From positions 1 to 64,000 of IMG/VR virus record IMGVR_UViG_3300014887_000002: a DNA stretch of 64,000 nt; one strand, written 5' to 3'. Source of the stretch: a virus. The notes beneath the pieces were generated by a model. The model saw only the letters and a program-made list of their open reading frames with translations. It was not told the DNA's origin and searched no databases. A program made the translations under genes and the position numbers. Below are positions 23,441 through 31,160 of the stretch, in pieces; the first letter of the stretch is position 1, and each line of letters starts with the position of its first letter.

Positions 23441-25537
23441 TTGGCCTTTAAGAGTATCCGAAAAAGAGACGGCAGGATTGTAAGATTTAGGCCTGAGAAG
23501 ATAACGGAGGCGATACTTAAAGCTGGAAGAGCCACAGGTGAAATAGAGAAGGAATCCATAGCAAGAAGGCTAATGTTAAAAGTGCTTTCAATAGCCGAGG
23601 AGACTATACAGAAGAGAGTACCAACCGTTGAAGAGATCCAAGAGATTATCGAGGAGGTTCTATTGTCCTCAAGGTACAAAGAGACTGCCAAGGCATTTAT
23701 TCTCTATAGAGACCAGCATAGACAGATGCGTGAAATAGCCGATAAAATGCATATCGACATTATTGAGCAGTACATAAATGGCAAAGACTGGAAGATCCAA
23801 GAGAATGCAAATATGACTTATTCACTGCAAGGCCTGCATAATTACATCTCCTCTGAGGTTAGTAGGACATATTGGCTGAATAAGATCTATCCGCCTGAGA
23901 TTAGGAATGCTCACATATCAGGCGATTTCCATATTCATGATCTAGGTATGCTTTCTGTTTATTGCGTTGGTTGGGACTTGCTTGATTTGCTTCAAGTAGG
24001 CTTTAGAGGCGCCAAAGGCAAAATAGAAAGTAAGCCTGCTAAGCATTTCAGAAGCGCCCTTGGACAGGTAGTGAACTTCTTCTATACGCTACAAGGAGAG
24101 GCTGCAGGTGCTCAGGCGTTTGCTAATTTTGACACTTTATTAGCGCCATTCATCCGATATGATGGCCTAAGCTATGAGGAAGTGAAGCAGTCCATACAGG
24201 AATTTCTCTTCAACATCAACATTCCGACTAGAGTAGGCTTCCAATCTCCATTCACTAATCTAACACTAGACCTACAGCCTCCATCTTACTTTAAAGATTT
24301 TCCAGTCATTATTGGAGGCAAGCCACAGAATGCGACTTACAGCGACTTTCAGGATGAGATTGACCTGCTGAATAAAGCATTTATGGAAGTGATGCTAGAA
24401 GGCGATGCTAAAGGCAGAGTATTCACATTCCCAATACCGACTTACAACATCACCAAGGACTTCGACTGGGACAATGAGGTCTTAGAGCCATTATGGAGGG
24501 CAACAGCCAAATATGGCATACCATACTTTGCCAATTTCATAAACTCCGATATGAAGCCAGAAGATGCTAGAAGCATGTGTTGCAGATTAAGACTGGATAC
24601 TCGAGAGCTTAAAAGAAAAGGAGGTGGCCTATTCGGAGCCAATCCGTTGACTGGCAGTATAGGCGTTGTCACAATAAATATGCCTAGACTTGGATATCTC
24701 TCTGAAGACGAAGATGAGTTCATAGAGCGCCTAGATAGGCTGATGGATTTAGCTAAAGAGAGCTTAGAGCTTAAGCGTAAATTCCTAGAACGCCTTACAG
24801 ACCGAGACTTGTATCCGTATGCAAAGTTCTATCTCAGAAACATCAAGCAGAGATTCGGAGAATATTGGAAGAATCACTTTGCAACAATCGGCTTAGTAGG
24901 AATGAATGAAGCTTGCCTGAATTTGGGCCTAGGCGACATAGGAACAGAGGAAGGCAGATCATTTGCACTTAGGGTCCTTGAGCATATGCGTAAAAGGCTA
25001 CTGGAATATCAGAAGGAGACCGGCAATAACTATAATCTAGAGGCTACTCCGGCTGAAGGCACATCCTATAGGCTAGCTTTATTGGACAAGAAGAAATACA
25101 AGGACATCATATGTGCCAATGAGGATGAGTACAGAAAAGGGGCAGAGCCATTCTATACAAACTCTACTCAGCTGCCGGTCAATTACACCGATGACATCTG
25201 GGAGGCATTAAGGCTGCAAGATGAGTTGCAGACTAAATACACCGGTGGCACAGTCCTGCATATATTCGTAGGCGAAAGAATTACGAACTATGAGGCCGTG
25301 AAGAACTTAGTGAGAAAGATCTGCAGCAACTTCAGGCTGCCATACTTTACCATCTCGCCTACGTTCAGTATCTGCCCCAATCATGGCTATATAGGCGGGG
25401 AACACCATACCTGTCCTAAATGCGGAAGTCACTGTGAAGTCTATTCAAGGATAGTCGGCTATTTGAGACCAGTAGATCAATGGAACAAAGGCAAGCAGGC
25501 AGAATTCCGATACCGCAAGACATTTAAGCTGTCTTAG
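23441..25537 (+). CDS. nrdD: Anaerobic (class III) ribonucleoside-triphosphate reductase
   Basis: The 698 aa protein has an N-terminal ATP cone (IRKRDGRIVRFRPEKI), the barrel region with a substrate-site YTLQGEAAGAQAF, and the C-terminal zinc site CPNHG...CPKCGSHCEV followed by RIVGYLRPVDQWNKGKQAEF, which contains the glycyl-radical glycine. It makes deoxynucleotides under strict anoxia. Its NrdG activase was not found in the window, so the host activase may be used. The start is TTG 23441, six nt behind GGAGGTGG; the N-terminal ATP-cone sequence supports it. Confidence 0.95.
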   Translation: MAFKSIRKRDGRIVRFRPEKITEAILKAGRATGEIEKESIARRLMLKVLSIAEETIQKRVPTVEEIQEIIEEVLLSSRYKETAKAFILYRDQHRQMREIADKMHIDIIEQYINGKDWKIQENANMTYSLQGLHNYISSEVSRTYWLNKIYPPEIRNAHISGDFHIHDLGMLSVYCVGWDLLDLLQVGFRGAKGKIESKPAKHFRSALGQVVNFFYTLQGEAAGAQAFANFDTLLAPFIRYDGLSYEEVKQSIQEFLFNINIPTRVGFQSPFTNLTLDLQPPSYFKDFPVIIGGKPQNATYSDFQDEIDLLNKAFMEVMLEGDAKGRVFTFPIPTYNITKDFDWDNEVLEPLWRATAKYGIPYFANFINSDMKPEDARSMCCRLRLDTRELKRKGGGLFGANPLTGSIGVVTINMPRLGYLSEDEDEFIERLDRLMDLAKESLELKRKFLERLTDRDLYPYAKFYLRNIKQRFGEYWKNHFATIGLVGMNEACLNLGLGDIGTEEGRSFALRVLEHMRKRLLEYQKETGNNYNLEATPAEGTSYRLALLDKKKYKDIICANEDEYRKGAEPFYTNSTQLPVNYTDDIWEALRLQDELQTKYTGGTVLHIFVGERITNYEAVKNLVRKICSNFRLPYFTISPTFSICPNHGYIGGEHHTCPKCGSHCEVYSRIVGYLRPVDQWNKGKQAEFRYRKTFKLS

Positions 25538-25557
25538 ATATAGGCAGGAGGCTGAAT

Positions 25558-25689
25558 ATGAAAATATATGAGCTTAGATGCAATGACTGTGGAGAACGTT
25601 GGACGGTCCTAGAAAACGAATATTCTGCTGTGAAGAAGCAGTGTCCATTCTGTCGCTCTAAGAATGTTGATGTGCTTGGCATACGCTGA
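25558..25689 (+). CDS. Small zinc-ribbon protein (FmdB-like), 43 aa
   Basis: ATG 25558 is six nt behind GGAGG. CNDCG and CPFC knuckles are separated by about 20 residues, as in FmdB/rubredoxin-like ribbons. It ends directly before the inverted intergenic element copy B. Likely a small regulatory or structural zinc protein. Confidence 0.65.
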   Translation: MKIYELRCNDCGERWTVLENEYSAVKKQCPFCRSKNVDVLGIR

Positions 25690-25849
25690 AATTAGGTCCT
25701 AGACCCTGCAAAATTTTCGCTTCTAAGGCCTCTAACACGGCCGTAGAGACGTTTTTCAACGCTGCGAATGGTAAAGTACTTGTGACGAAGGAAACTCGCC
25801 TCAGAATCGATTTCTGTGCGTTTTACGGCCATATTAGTGGAATAGGACT
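25690..25849 (-). other. Structured intergenic element, copy B (inverted)
   Basis: A 160-bp gap that matches copies A and C when read on the minus strand: GAGGCG and CGTCTC arms (one G-U pair relative to copy A), the exact 18-bp core CAAGTACTTTACCATTCG shared with copy C (complement of 25765-25782), and a GCGAAAATTTTGCAGGGTC end block. GGTCCTAGACC at its left edge recurs in copy C. Being in the opposite orientation to its neighbours it is hard to explain as a simple 5' leader, which favours a DNA element or an antisense RNA. Confidence 0.65.
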
Positions 25850-26119
25850 ATGCGCCTTAAGCAGGTAAATGATCTGGAATTTAAAGTTCGATTCTATACA
25901 TTCCCGGATAAAGTAGCCTTCATAGACTTCATGAAGAAGCTAGAGGGCAAATGGAAAGTGAGGACTAAGCGGATAATATGGCGATATGACTCGCCTGTAG
26001 CCAACAGATGTCATATAGGCACAAAATACGCATACATAAGGCTGATGGATGAGCATGAGAAGGAGAGGTTCCTCAAGGCATGGGAAGAGACTTTCAAGGA
26101 TCAAGAGAGCAGTGATTAA
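25850..26119 (+). CDS. Hypothetical protein, 89 aa
   Basis: Basic alpha/beta protein with an FPDKVAFIDFMKKLEGKW helix; no family recognised. Its last codons overlap the DUF2061-like membrane gene. Confidence 0.5.
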   Translation: MRLKQVNDLEFKVRFYTFPDKVAFIDFMKKLEGKWKVRTKRIIWRYDSPVANRCHIGTKYAYIRLMDEHEKERFLKAWEETFKDQESSD

Positions 26120-26282
26120 GTCCCTGATGTGGAGGCTACTTGGTATAATTCTGCTTATAGTAATCAGCATTATAGTGACAGGCAGCTGGATACAGACTAC
26201 TATCATCACTGTCGTCTTTCATACTATCAGGACTGTGCTCTTTGTCTTCCATGAGCTGTTGTGGGAGAGAATATGGCCGTAG
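26112..26282 (+). CDS. DUF2061-like membrane protein, about 56 aa
   Basis: The core VIKSLMWRLLGIILLIVISIIV, then a second hydrophobic helix and the ending FVFHELLWERIWP reproduce the DUF2061 pattern (K-S/A-x-x-W-R start, xHExxWERI end) of two-helix membrane proteins. The GTG at 26112 puts the start at the family's usual place; an ATG at 26049 would add 21 residues inside the preceding gene. In cells DUF2061 genes often neighbour sulfur-assimilation genes; here a CysD-like gene lies 5 kb upstream. Confidence 0.65.
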   Translation: MIKSLMWRLLGIILLIVISIIVTGSWIQTTIITVVFHTIRTVLFVFHELLWERIWP

Positions 26283-26596
26283 GAAAGCATATCATAGTGG
26301 ATATCTGGGACTATGACAAGTCAAAGGACCTGAAGGAAGTCCTAAGAAAGGCAGCAGAGAAAGCGAATATGAAAATCATAGGCGGAGATGCATGCTCATT
26401 TACTCCACATGGCGAGAGCATCGTCATAGTGATAGCAGAATCCCATATCTCTATCCATACATGGCCAGAGCATTCATATGCAGCTGTAGATGTCTTTTCA
26501 TGTGGACCACCAGACTCGGCCTATACTGCTGCAATAGAGATCATAAAGGAGCTGCAGCCCAAGCATTATAAAGTCCAGATAGTCGACAGAGGCTGA
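26273..26596 (+). CDS. speD: S-adenosylmethionine decarboxylase proenzyme (SpeD family)
   Basis: Counting from ATG 26273, ESHISIH gives processing Ser57 with His62, and SCG gives Cys77; the spacings (5 and 20 residues) equal those of Ser63, His68 and Cys83 in the characterised Thermotoga enzyme. The protein self-cleaves at Glu-Ser to make its pyruvoyl cofactor. The family includes archaeal arginine decarboxylases with the same fold, so the substrate may be AdoMet or arginine; both feed polyamine synthesis. Polyamines could help package the genome or stabilise it at high temperature. The annotated upstream GTG 26261 is less likely. Confidence 0.85.
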   Translation: MAVGKHIIVDIWDYDKSKDLKEVLRKAAEKANMKIIGGDACSFTPHGESIVIVIAESHISIHTWPEHSYAAVDVFSCGPPDSAYTAAIEIIKELQPKHYKVQIVDRG

Positions 26597-26598
26597 AG

Positions 26599-26727
26599 AT
26601 GCTGGTCCATTATCGCTGTAATAGCTGCGGTAGAGAATTCGTTAAGAGAATACCGCATTTTGACTGTGCTGTTTACTGTCCGAACTGCAAAAGCAGTGAT
26701 GTGAAGCTAGTTAGGATTATCCGGTGA
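26599..26727 (+). CDS. Small zinc-ribbon protein, 42 aa
   Basis: CNSCG and CPNC knuckles about 20 residues apart in a 42 aa chain, similar to the ribbon at 25558. The start lies 2 nt after the SpeD stop. Function unknown; possibly a DNA-binding or transcription accessory. Confidence 0.6.
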   Translation: MLVHYRCNSCGREFVKRIPHFDCAVYCPNCKSSDVKLVRIIR

Positions 26728-26731
26728 TAGC

Positions 26732-26923
26732 ATGAACTGTCCTAAGTGTGGATCAAAGACCGAAGTAGAGAAGACGATCATAAAGAAGGAGAAGACATTC
26801 AGGTATAGGCGCTGTAAAAAGTGCGGTTATCGATTTAAGACAGTCGAGACAATCAGTGATGGCTGGGATTACAAAGGCCTACTCAAAGAAATAAAGAGCA
26901 TGATCGAGTCTATAGGCCTGTGA
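26732..26923 (+). CDS. NrdR-like zinc-ribbon protein, 63 aa
   Basis: The sequence MNCPKCGSKTEV...FRYRRCKKCGYRFKTVET follows the NrdR zinc-ribbon closely (CPxCG, RRRxCxxCxxRFxTxE). The ATP-cone that NrdR uses to sense nucleotides is missing; the remaining 20 residues are a short helix. It lies 1.2 kb after nrdD, so it may be a truncated regulator of ribonucleotide reductase or an Ogr/Delta-type viral transcription factor. No NrdR box was identified. Confidence 0.65.
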   Translation: MNCPKCGSKTEVEKTIIKKEKTFRYRRCKKCGYRFKTVETISDGWDYKGLLKEIKSMIESIGL

Positions 26924-26946
26924 TATGTTCCAAATAAGTCGGCAGA

Positions 26947-27297
26947 ATGGGAAGAGCTGAAATTGTCTATACCATAAGGCTCTCCAATCCTTTGTTATTA
27001 AGGCGTTATAGCCGAGATGACATATTGGAGTATACGTATGAATTGGATGGCGGCGGTCTCTATTTCCTGTTTGACAGAGAGGAACTAGTTTATGTCGGCC
27101 AAAGCTCACATTTATTCGATAGAATCCATAATCACTTACACAGCGATAAGCAATTCGATTCGATTGCCATAATTCCTTGCTCAGACCAGTACGTGCGTGA
27201 AATAGCTGAGATGCTGTATATCAAGGAATTTAATCCGCGATATAATAAGCAGTTCAATAACAAGAGTGACCTATGGCGGAGAGAAGTGATCGTATAA
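26947..27297 (+). CDS. GIY-YIG nuclease
   Basis: GGGLYFLFDREELVYVGQS holds the two-strand GIY-YIG motif, followed by FDRIHNHLH with the catalytic Arg and by EMLYIKEFNPRYN with the metal Glu. At 116 aa it is a minimal domain, as in UvrC-N and free-standing homing-type nucleases. It may be a homing endonuclease or a viral DNA-processing nuclease. It overlaps the following gene by 25 nt. Confidence 0.82.
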   Translation: MGRAEIVYTIRLSNPLLLRRYSRDDILEYTYELDGGGLYFLFDREELVYVGQSSHLFDRIHNHLHSDKQFDSIAIIPCSDQYVREIAEMLYIKEFNPRYNKQFNNKSDLWRREVIV

Positions 27298-28352
27298 GGA
27301 TCTCAGTCATCATAAAATCAAATAGGACCGATGCAGATACCGACATCAGCTTCTGGAAGGATAAGCAGCATCTGGACGTCATAGACGAGGACATAAGGGA
27401 TGTCTGGGCTGAATCATTTTCGGGCATCTCGTCTTACCTAGAGCCGACTCTAAAATCATTGAGCCAATCGATCTTTAGGGACTTTGAGCTAGTCCTTGTC
27501 CATAGACATCCAGAGACAGTCCTAGAGACAGTTAAGAAATACGGCAAGCAGTTGAAGATAAAGCTAGTCTCCGAAAAGAAGAGCATATGGCATGACTTAG
27601 GCTCTGACTATTGCACGATATCCAATGCAATTAACACAGGGATAATCTGGGCAGATGGAGAGCTCCTAGTAAGCGCTGATGACTGCTCTATATGGGACTC
27701 TGCTTTGTTGGCTGAAATATGGGATTTATGGCAACGAGGCGAATATGCAATCCCAAAGGCAGTGAAGTATGTCCTTAATAGCCAGAATGCAGAGACTGAT
27801 AGATGGCATAAACGGACTAAGCTGCGATATGGCGTTATAAGAGAAGAGACGCTATATCAGCTTAAGCCTGGAGATGTGTGGCTGCCAACATACGGCTACT
27901 GCTTCTCAGTCTCCTTAAAGGATGCCCTGCTGCTAAATGGTTTTGATGAGTCCTTAGATGGAGCTATGCATGGAGAAGACGGCGATTTTGGAGAGCGATT
28001 GTCTCTCATAACAGATGCTATACGCAGAATAACAGCTGCAAAGATCTATTTCTTTGGTCATAGCTATAAGAACGTGAAAGATTATAGGCTAGTTCGAGAT
28101 AATCGCAAATTCAAGGAATTTTTAAGGCAGAGGCCATTTCCACCTGAGCGTGTAAGAGCTAATGTTTGGAGGCCATCTAAGGCTGTCTGTGAAATGTATA
28201 AGCGATGGCATTTAGAGACATACGGTGACATAGACGAGAATTTCGATAAATGCAGAGAAGTTGAGACATTCCTTTTAAAGAATCTCAGACGCCTAAGAAA
28301 GGCTGGCAAGGTCTCCGATAAGACTGGCAGGCTATATTATTCCTCGATCTGA
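27273..28352 (+). CDS. GT-A glycosyltransferase (GT2-like)
   Basis: The 359 aa protein begins ISVIIKSNRT, has a long insertion, then SLSQSIFRDFELVLVHRH and the metal-binding SADDCSIWD of GT-A enzymes, with a GEDGDFGERL acceptor-side segment. This is a GT2-like inverting transferase. A radical SAM gene follows 2 nt later, so the two are probably co-expressed and may act on one product. Confidence 0.75.
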   Translation: MAERSDRIRISVIIKSNRTDADTDISFWKDKQHLDVIDEDIRDVWAESFSGISSYLEPTLKSLSQSIFRDFELVLVHRHPETVLETVKKYGKQLKIKLVSEKKSIWHDLGSDYCTISNAINTGIIWADGELLVSADDCSIWDSALLAEIWDLWQRGEYAIPKAVKYVLNSQNAETDRWHKRTKLRYGVIREETLYQLKPGDVWLPTYGYCFSVSLKDALLLNGFDESLDGAMHGEDGDFGERLSLITDAIRRITAAKIYFFGHSYKNVKDYRLVRDNRKFKEFLRQRPFPPERVRANVWRPSKAVCEMYKRWHLETYGDIDENFDKCREVETFLLKNLRRLRKAGKVSDKTGRLYYSSI

Positions 28353-28354
28353 GT

Positions 28355-29263
28355 ATGAGATTTGTGCAGATCCAGACGGTATCATATTGCAATGCTAGAT
28401 GCATTATATGTCCGCATAAGGATTCATGGATGAAGACCCATCCTGGCTCAATGTCTGATAGTCTCTATGAGAAGATATTGACTGAGCTTACAGAATGGGA
28501 GGAAGAGCTCAATACCGGCAAGATGTGTCCATATCTGATGAATGAGCCATTCTGCGATCCTAAGATCATAGACCGTATAAGGCTAATGCGGGAGATGTTC
28601 CCAAATGCCCTCATTGAAGTCTCCACTAATGCAGAGCTATTAACACCAGATAAATCCAGGCAGCTAATAGACATCCTAGCCGATTCAAGGCATGACATCT
28701 GGATAAGCAGACATGGCATAACTCCAGAGGATGTTAGAAAGAATATGGGCATAGACGGCAATAAATCGTTAGAAAACATCATCTATCTGTTAAAAGAAGC
28801 TGATGGTAGACTCACCATAGCGATTAAGGGCTTCCTATACTCCTTCGATAGCAAAGTCATATTAAGTAAGCCTAGAGCATTCGAGAGATATTGGCAGAAG
28901 CTATTCAAAGAGCATGACATCAAAACTAACAATATTCGAGTAATTGCCAAATCTTTCCATGACAGGTCAGGCAATGTCAGAATTAGAGGATGGCAAAAGC
29001 CAGCTATAGTTAGACACATAGGCCCCAAGAATAAGTTCTATTGTCCAAGAGTGGATCAATGGCTACATATACTCTGGAATGGTGATGTGATCCTGTGCTG
29101 TAATGACTACCAACATGAGGCTTGCTTTGGCAATGTCAAGAATAAAGCCATAAAGGACATATTGAAGAGCGATAGCTATAAACGTATCCGAGATATGGTC
29201 TGTGGCAATGTAGAGACTCCACGAGATTTCATATGCAATAGATGCACGAGAAAAGGAGGTTAA
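28355..29263 (+). CDS. Radical SAM enzyme with SPASM/Twitch C-terminus
   Basis: The cluster-binding motif CNARCIICP (C12, C16, C19) is at the N-terminus. The C-terminal region YCPRVDQWLHILWNGDVILCCNDY...CFGNVKNKAIKDIL ... FICNRC is the SPASM/Twitch auxiliary-cluster pattern. Such enzymes modify peptides, sugars or nucleotides by radical chemistry. Between two GT-A genes, a sugar-modifying role is likely. NrdG (NrdD activase) is excluded because it is about 160 aa and lacks SPASM cysteines. Confidence 0.85.
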   Translation: MRFVQIQTVSYCNARCIICPHKDSWMKTHPGSMSDSLYEKILTELTEWEEELNTGKMCPYLMNEPFCDPKIIDRIRLMREMFPNALIEVSTNAELLTPDKSRQLIDILADSRHDIWISRHGITPEDVRKNMGIDGNKSLENIIYLLKEADGRLTIAIKGFLYSFDSKVILSKPRAFERYWQKLFKEHDIKTNNIRVIAKSFHDRSGNVRIRGWQKPAIVRHIGPKNKFYCPRVDQWLHILWNGDVILCCNDYQHEACFGNVKNKAIKDILKSDSYKRIRDMVCGNVETPRDFICNRCTRKGG

Positions 29264-29269
29264 AAAAAG

Positions 29270-29761
29270 ATGAATAAGCTCGAAAGAATCGCCGTCGCCT
29301 TATTCGGACTAGCGCTTGCGCTGTCAATGGCACTAAATGTTGCCTTAATCGGCAGACTCAAAGAAGAATCGGAAATGCCACCGATCCATCTTTCCCGAAG
29401 GATATCTGCAAACGAATTGCACCATTTACTCTCCGAAAAATTTCCTTATGCACGCATATTCATTACAGATGAGTGGTATTATCTCATAAGCAAAAGAGAT
29501 TTCGACAGACTTCTAGCTTACGATAAAACAGATTGTCATAGGTATATTCGAGTAATCTATGACTGCGATGACTTTGCCTTTGACTTTTGGAGGAATATAA
29601 CGAGGCACTACCATATTGCTATGGGTGTGGCATTTGTTCTGACTGGTAAAGGAGCTCATGCTATCAACTTCTATGTGGACGAGAACTGCAGCGTGTATCT
29701 GATAGAGCCTCAGTCCGACCGGTATGTCCAATATGACTTCGTTTATCAGCTGCTGTTCTGA
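29270..29761 (+). CDS. Membrane-anchored transglutaminase-like cysteine peptidase (putative)
   Basis: A hydrophobic N-terminal segment (about residues 7-28) is a signal anchor. The outer part contains YDCDDFAF, GKGAHAINF and YLIEPQSD, in the order Cys-His-Asp/Glu expected of the transglutaminase-like (BTLCP/papain-like) fold. It would act outside the membrane, for example on the cell wall, S-layer or a secreted protein. GGAGG precedes the ATG by 8 nt. The catalytic assignment is by motif only. Confidence 0.55.
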   Translation: MNKLERIAVALFGLALALSMALNVALIGRLKEESEMPPIHLSRRISANELHHLLSEKFPYARIFITDEWYYLISKRDFDRLLAYDKTDCHRYIRVIYDCDDFAFDFWRNITRHYHIAMGVAFVLTGKGAHAINFYVDENCSVYLIEPQSDRYVQYDFVYQLLF

Positions 29762-29909
29762 GAAAAATGCCGAATAAGGCCATTTTTAGGCTCGTAGAGA
29801 CGACTTTGATGCTCGCAAGTACTTTACCATTCGGAAGCTCAGAGAAGCGCTCTACGAGGCTGTTAGGCCCGTTTAACGCAAAAATTTGAGGAGGTCCTAG
29901 ACCCCGAAA
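29762..29909 (+). other. Structured intergenic element, copy C
   Basis: A 148-bp gap with a hairpin (AAAAATG-CC ... GG-C-CATTTTT, 29763-29787) just after the preceding stop, then 9-bp inverted arms CTCGTAGAG (29791-29799) and CTCTACGAG (29850-29858) flanking the core CAAGTACTTTACCATTCG (29816-29833). The right end ACGCAAAAATTTGAGGAGG supplies the ribosome-binding site of the next gene, followed by GGTCCTAGACC. It is the best-structured of the three copies. Confidence 0.65.
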
Positions 29910-30800
29910 ATGGCATATTCAGACTTAGTCACGGCTAATATCAAGACCTTCCTAAGGCCGGCTAAATTCAAAGCTACTCTGGACTATGTCATAAAAGCCG
30001 GTGTCCAAAAAGTAGTAGTAGGCTATGACGGTCCTAAGGAGCTGCTAGAAGAGCATAAGGCTATATGCGATGAATACAAGGACAAGATCGAGTCATTGGC
30101 CTTTAGAGCCTATCCATTTAATCTAGGCATAAGCGCTGTAAGAAATAGAATGCTTAGCCTAAGCAAGACGAAGTATATACTGCTGCTAGATGATGATCAG
30201 TATGTCCCAGCTCATACGCTAGGAGCCATAGAGTTGATGGAGAAGTATGACGATATTGGCGCTGTAGGCTTTGGATGGATCTTGCCTAATAAGTTTGAGA
30301 TAGACGCGCATGATATCAAGCTAGTTAACGGCTACTATGTCCGAGTATTAGCCGGCGAAAAAGAAGGCGAATTTATCAATGGTCATCCATTCCTCTATGC
30401 CTTTGACTTCATTCCTAATAGCGCCATATTCAGGAAGGCTATATTCAGGGATGTCGCATGGGATGAGGCCTATAAGATCAATAGAGAGCATGAGGACTAC
30501 TTCCTAGCTCATAAGCAGCTAGGCAAATGGCGATTTGCTATCGACTTAGGCGTATGGGTCTATCATGATATTGGTGGAGAAGAAGAGTATGCAGGCTATA
30601 GAAAAGGCATAGAGGCCAAAAGGAGTGTGAGATACTTCCGGAAGAAATGGCAGCTAAAGGGCATAGTGGGCAATCCCAGGCATCATACCAAGCTATTGGA
30701 CTCATATGGCTATTTGATGCATGCTACGGACTATATGAAGCAGCTCTTAGAAAAGGCGATATTGGACAAGGTCAGCGAGGATGAGCTATTCCTATACTAA
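29910..30800 (+). CDS. GT-A glycosyltransferase (GT2 family)
   Basis: LGISAVRNRM and YILLLDDDQYV give the donor-binding and DDD metal motifs of GT2 enzymes; a NREHEDYFLAHK segment resembles the ED catalytic-base motif. Last gene of the plus-strand arm. Its end overlaps the convergent minus-strand gene by 9 nt, so no terminator spacer separates the arms. It follows intergenic element copy C. Confidence 0.82.
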   Translation: MAYSDLVTANIKTFLRPAKFKATLDYVIKAGVQKVVVGYDGPKELLEEHKAICDEYKDKIESLAFRAYPFNLGISAVRNRMLSLSKTKYILLLDDDQYVPAHTLGAIELMEKYDDIGAVGFGWILPNKFEIDAHDIKLVNGYYVRVLAGEKEGEFINGHPFLYAFDFIPNSAIFRKAIFRDVAWDEAYKINREHEDYFLAHKQLGKWRFAIDLGVWVYHDIGGEEEYAGYRKGIEAKRSVRYFRKKWQLKGIVGNPRHHTKLLDSYGYLMHATDYMKQLLEKAILDKVSEDELFLY

Positions 30801-31160
30801 AGAGCCTGAGATAAAGGCTTCTATTTTCACGTGAAAATCATTAGCATCAGTTATACGTTCTGAATACCGCTTTACATATATAACCGTGTCCGAATGCATC
30901 TCTGCAAGTCGAGTCCCAGATACAGGCGATAATTTAATAGTATTGGAGCCAAATGACGTATCGTAGTAAACAGGTCGGCCCAAAAGTCGATAAAGTTCGG
31001 CAACAGCTCCCGGCCTTATATTTGAGCGAAGCAGATCGCGTTGATTTCTATTTAGATAAGTTTCGATTATTATGGTGTAATTGTCTTGGTCCCATCTAGA
31101 GCAAGGACAGGTTATTATGCTACCGCCCGAGACATAAATCCGGAGATCATTTACAGTCAT
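30792..31160 (-). CDS. Virion tip protein, third copy of a C-terminal adhesin-like domain, 122 aa
   Basis: The start is set at 31160 by an ATGA overlap with the upstream gene. It shares CSRWDQDNYTIIIE, a GAVAELYRLLG block and the closing YSERITDANDFHVKIEAF with the next two minus-strand genes. The copies share the pattern NYx(3)IE, R-x-LLS, PGAxxELYxxLGxP, then D-T-[ST]. At the end of the tail module, it is probably a receptor-binding or tail-tip domain. Confidence 0.6.
   Translation of the reverse strand: MTVNDLRIYVSGGSIITCPCSRWDQDNYTIIIETYLNRNQRDLLRSNIRPGAVAELYRLLGRPVYYDTSFGSNTIKLSPVSGTRLAEMHSDTVIYVKRYSERITDANDFHVKIEAFISGSLV

Noticed and set aside
28355-29263. NrdG activase for NrdD
   Set aside because: It is twice too long, has CxxxCxxC plus a SPASM tail and lies next to glycosyltransferases. 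NrdG is about 160 aa without SPASM cysteines.
30792-30800. Bidirectional terminator at the convergent point
   Set aside because: The two coding ends overlap by 9 nt and no T-rich tract or hairpin is found on either strand nearby.
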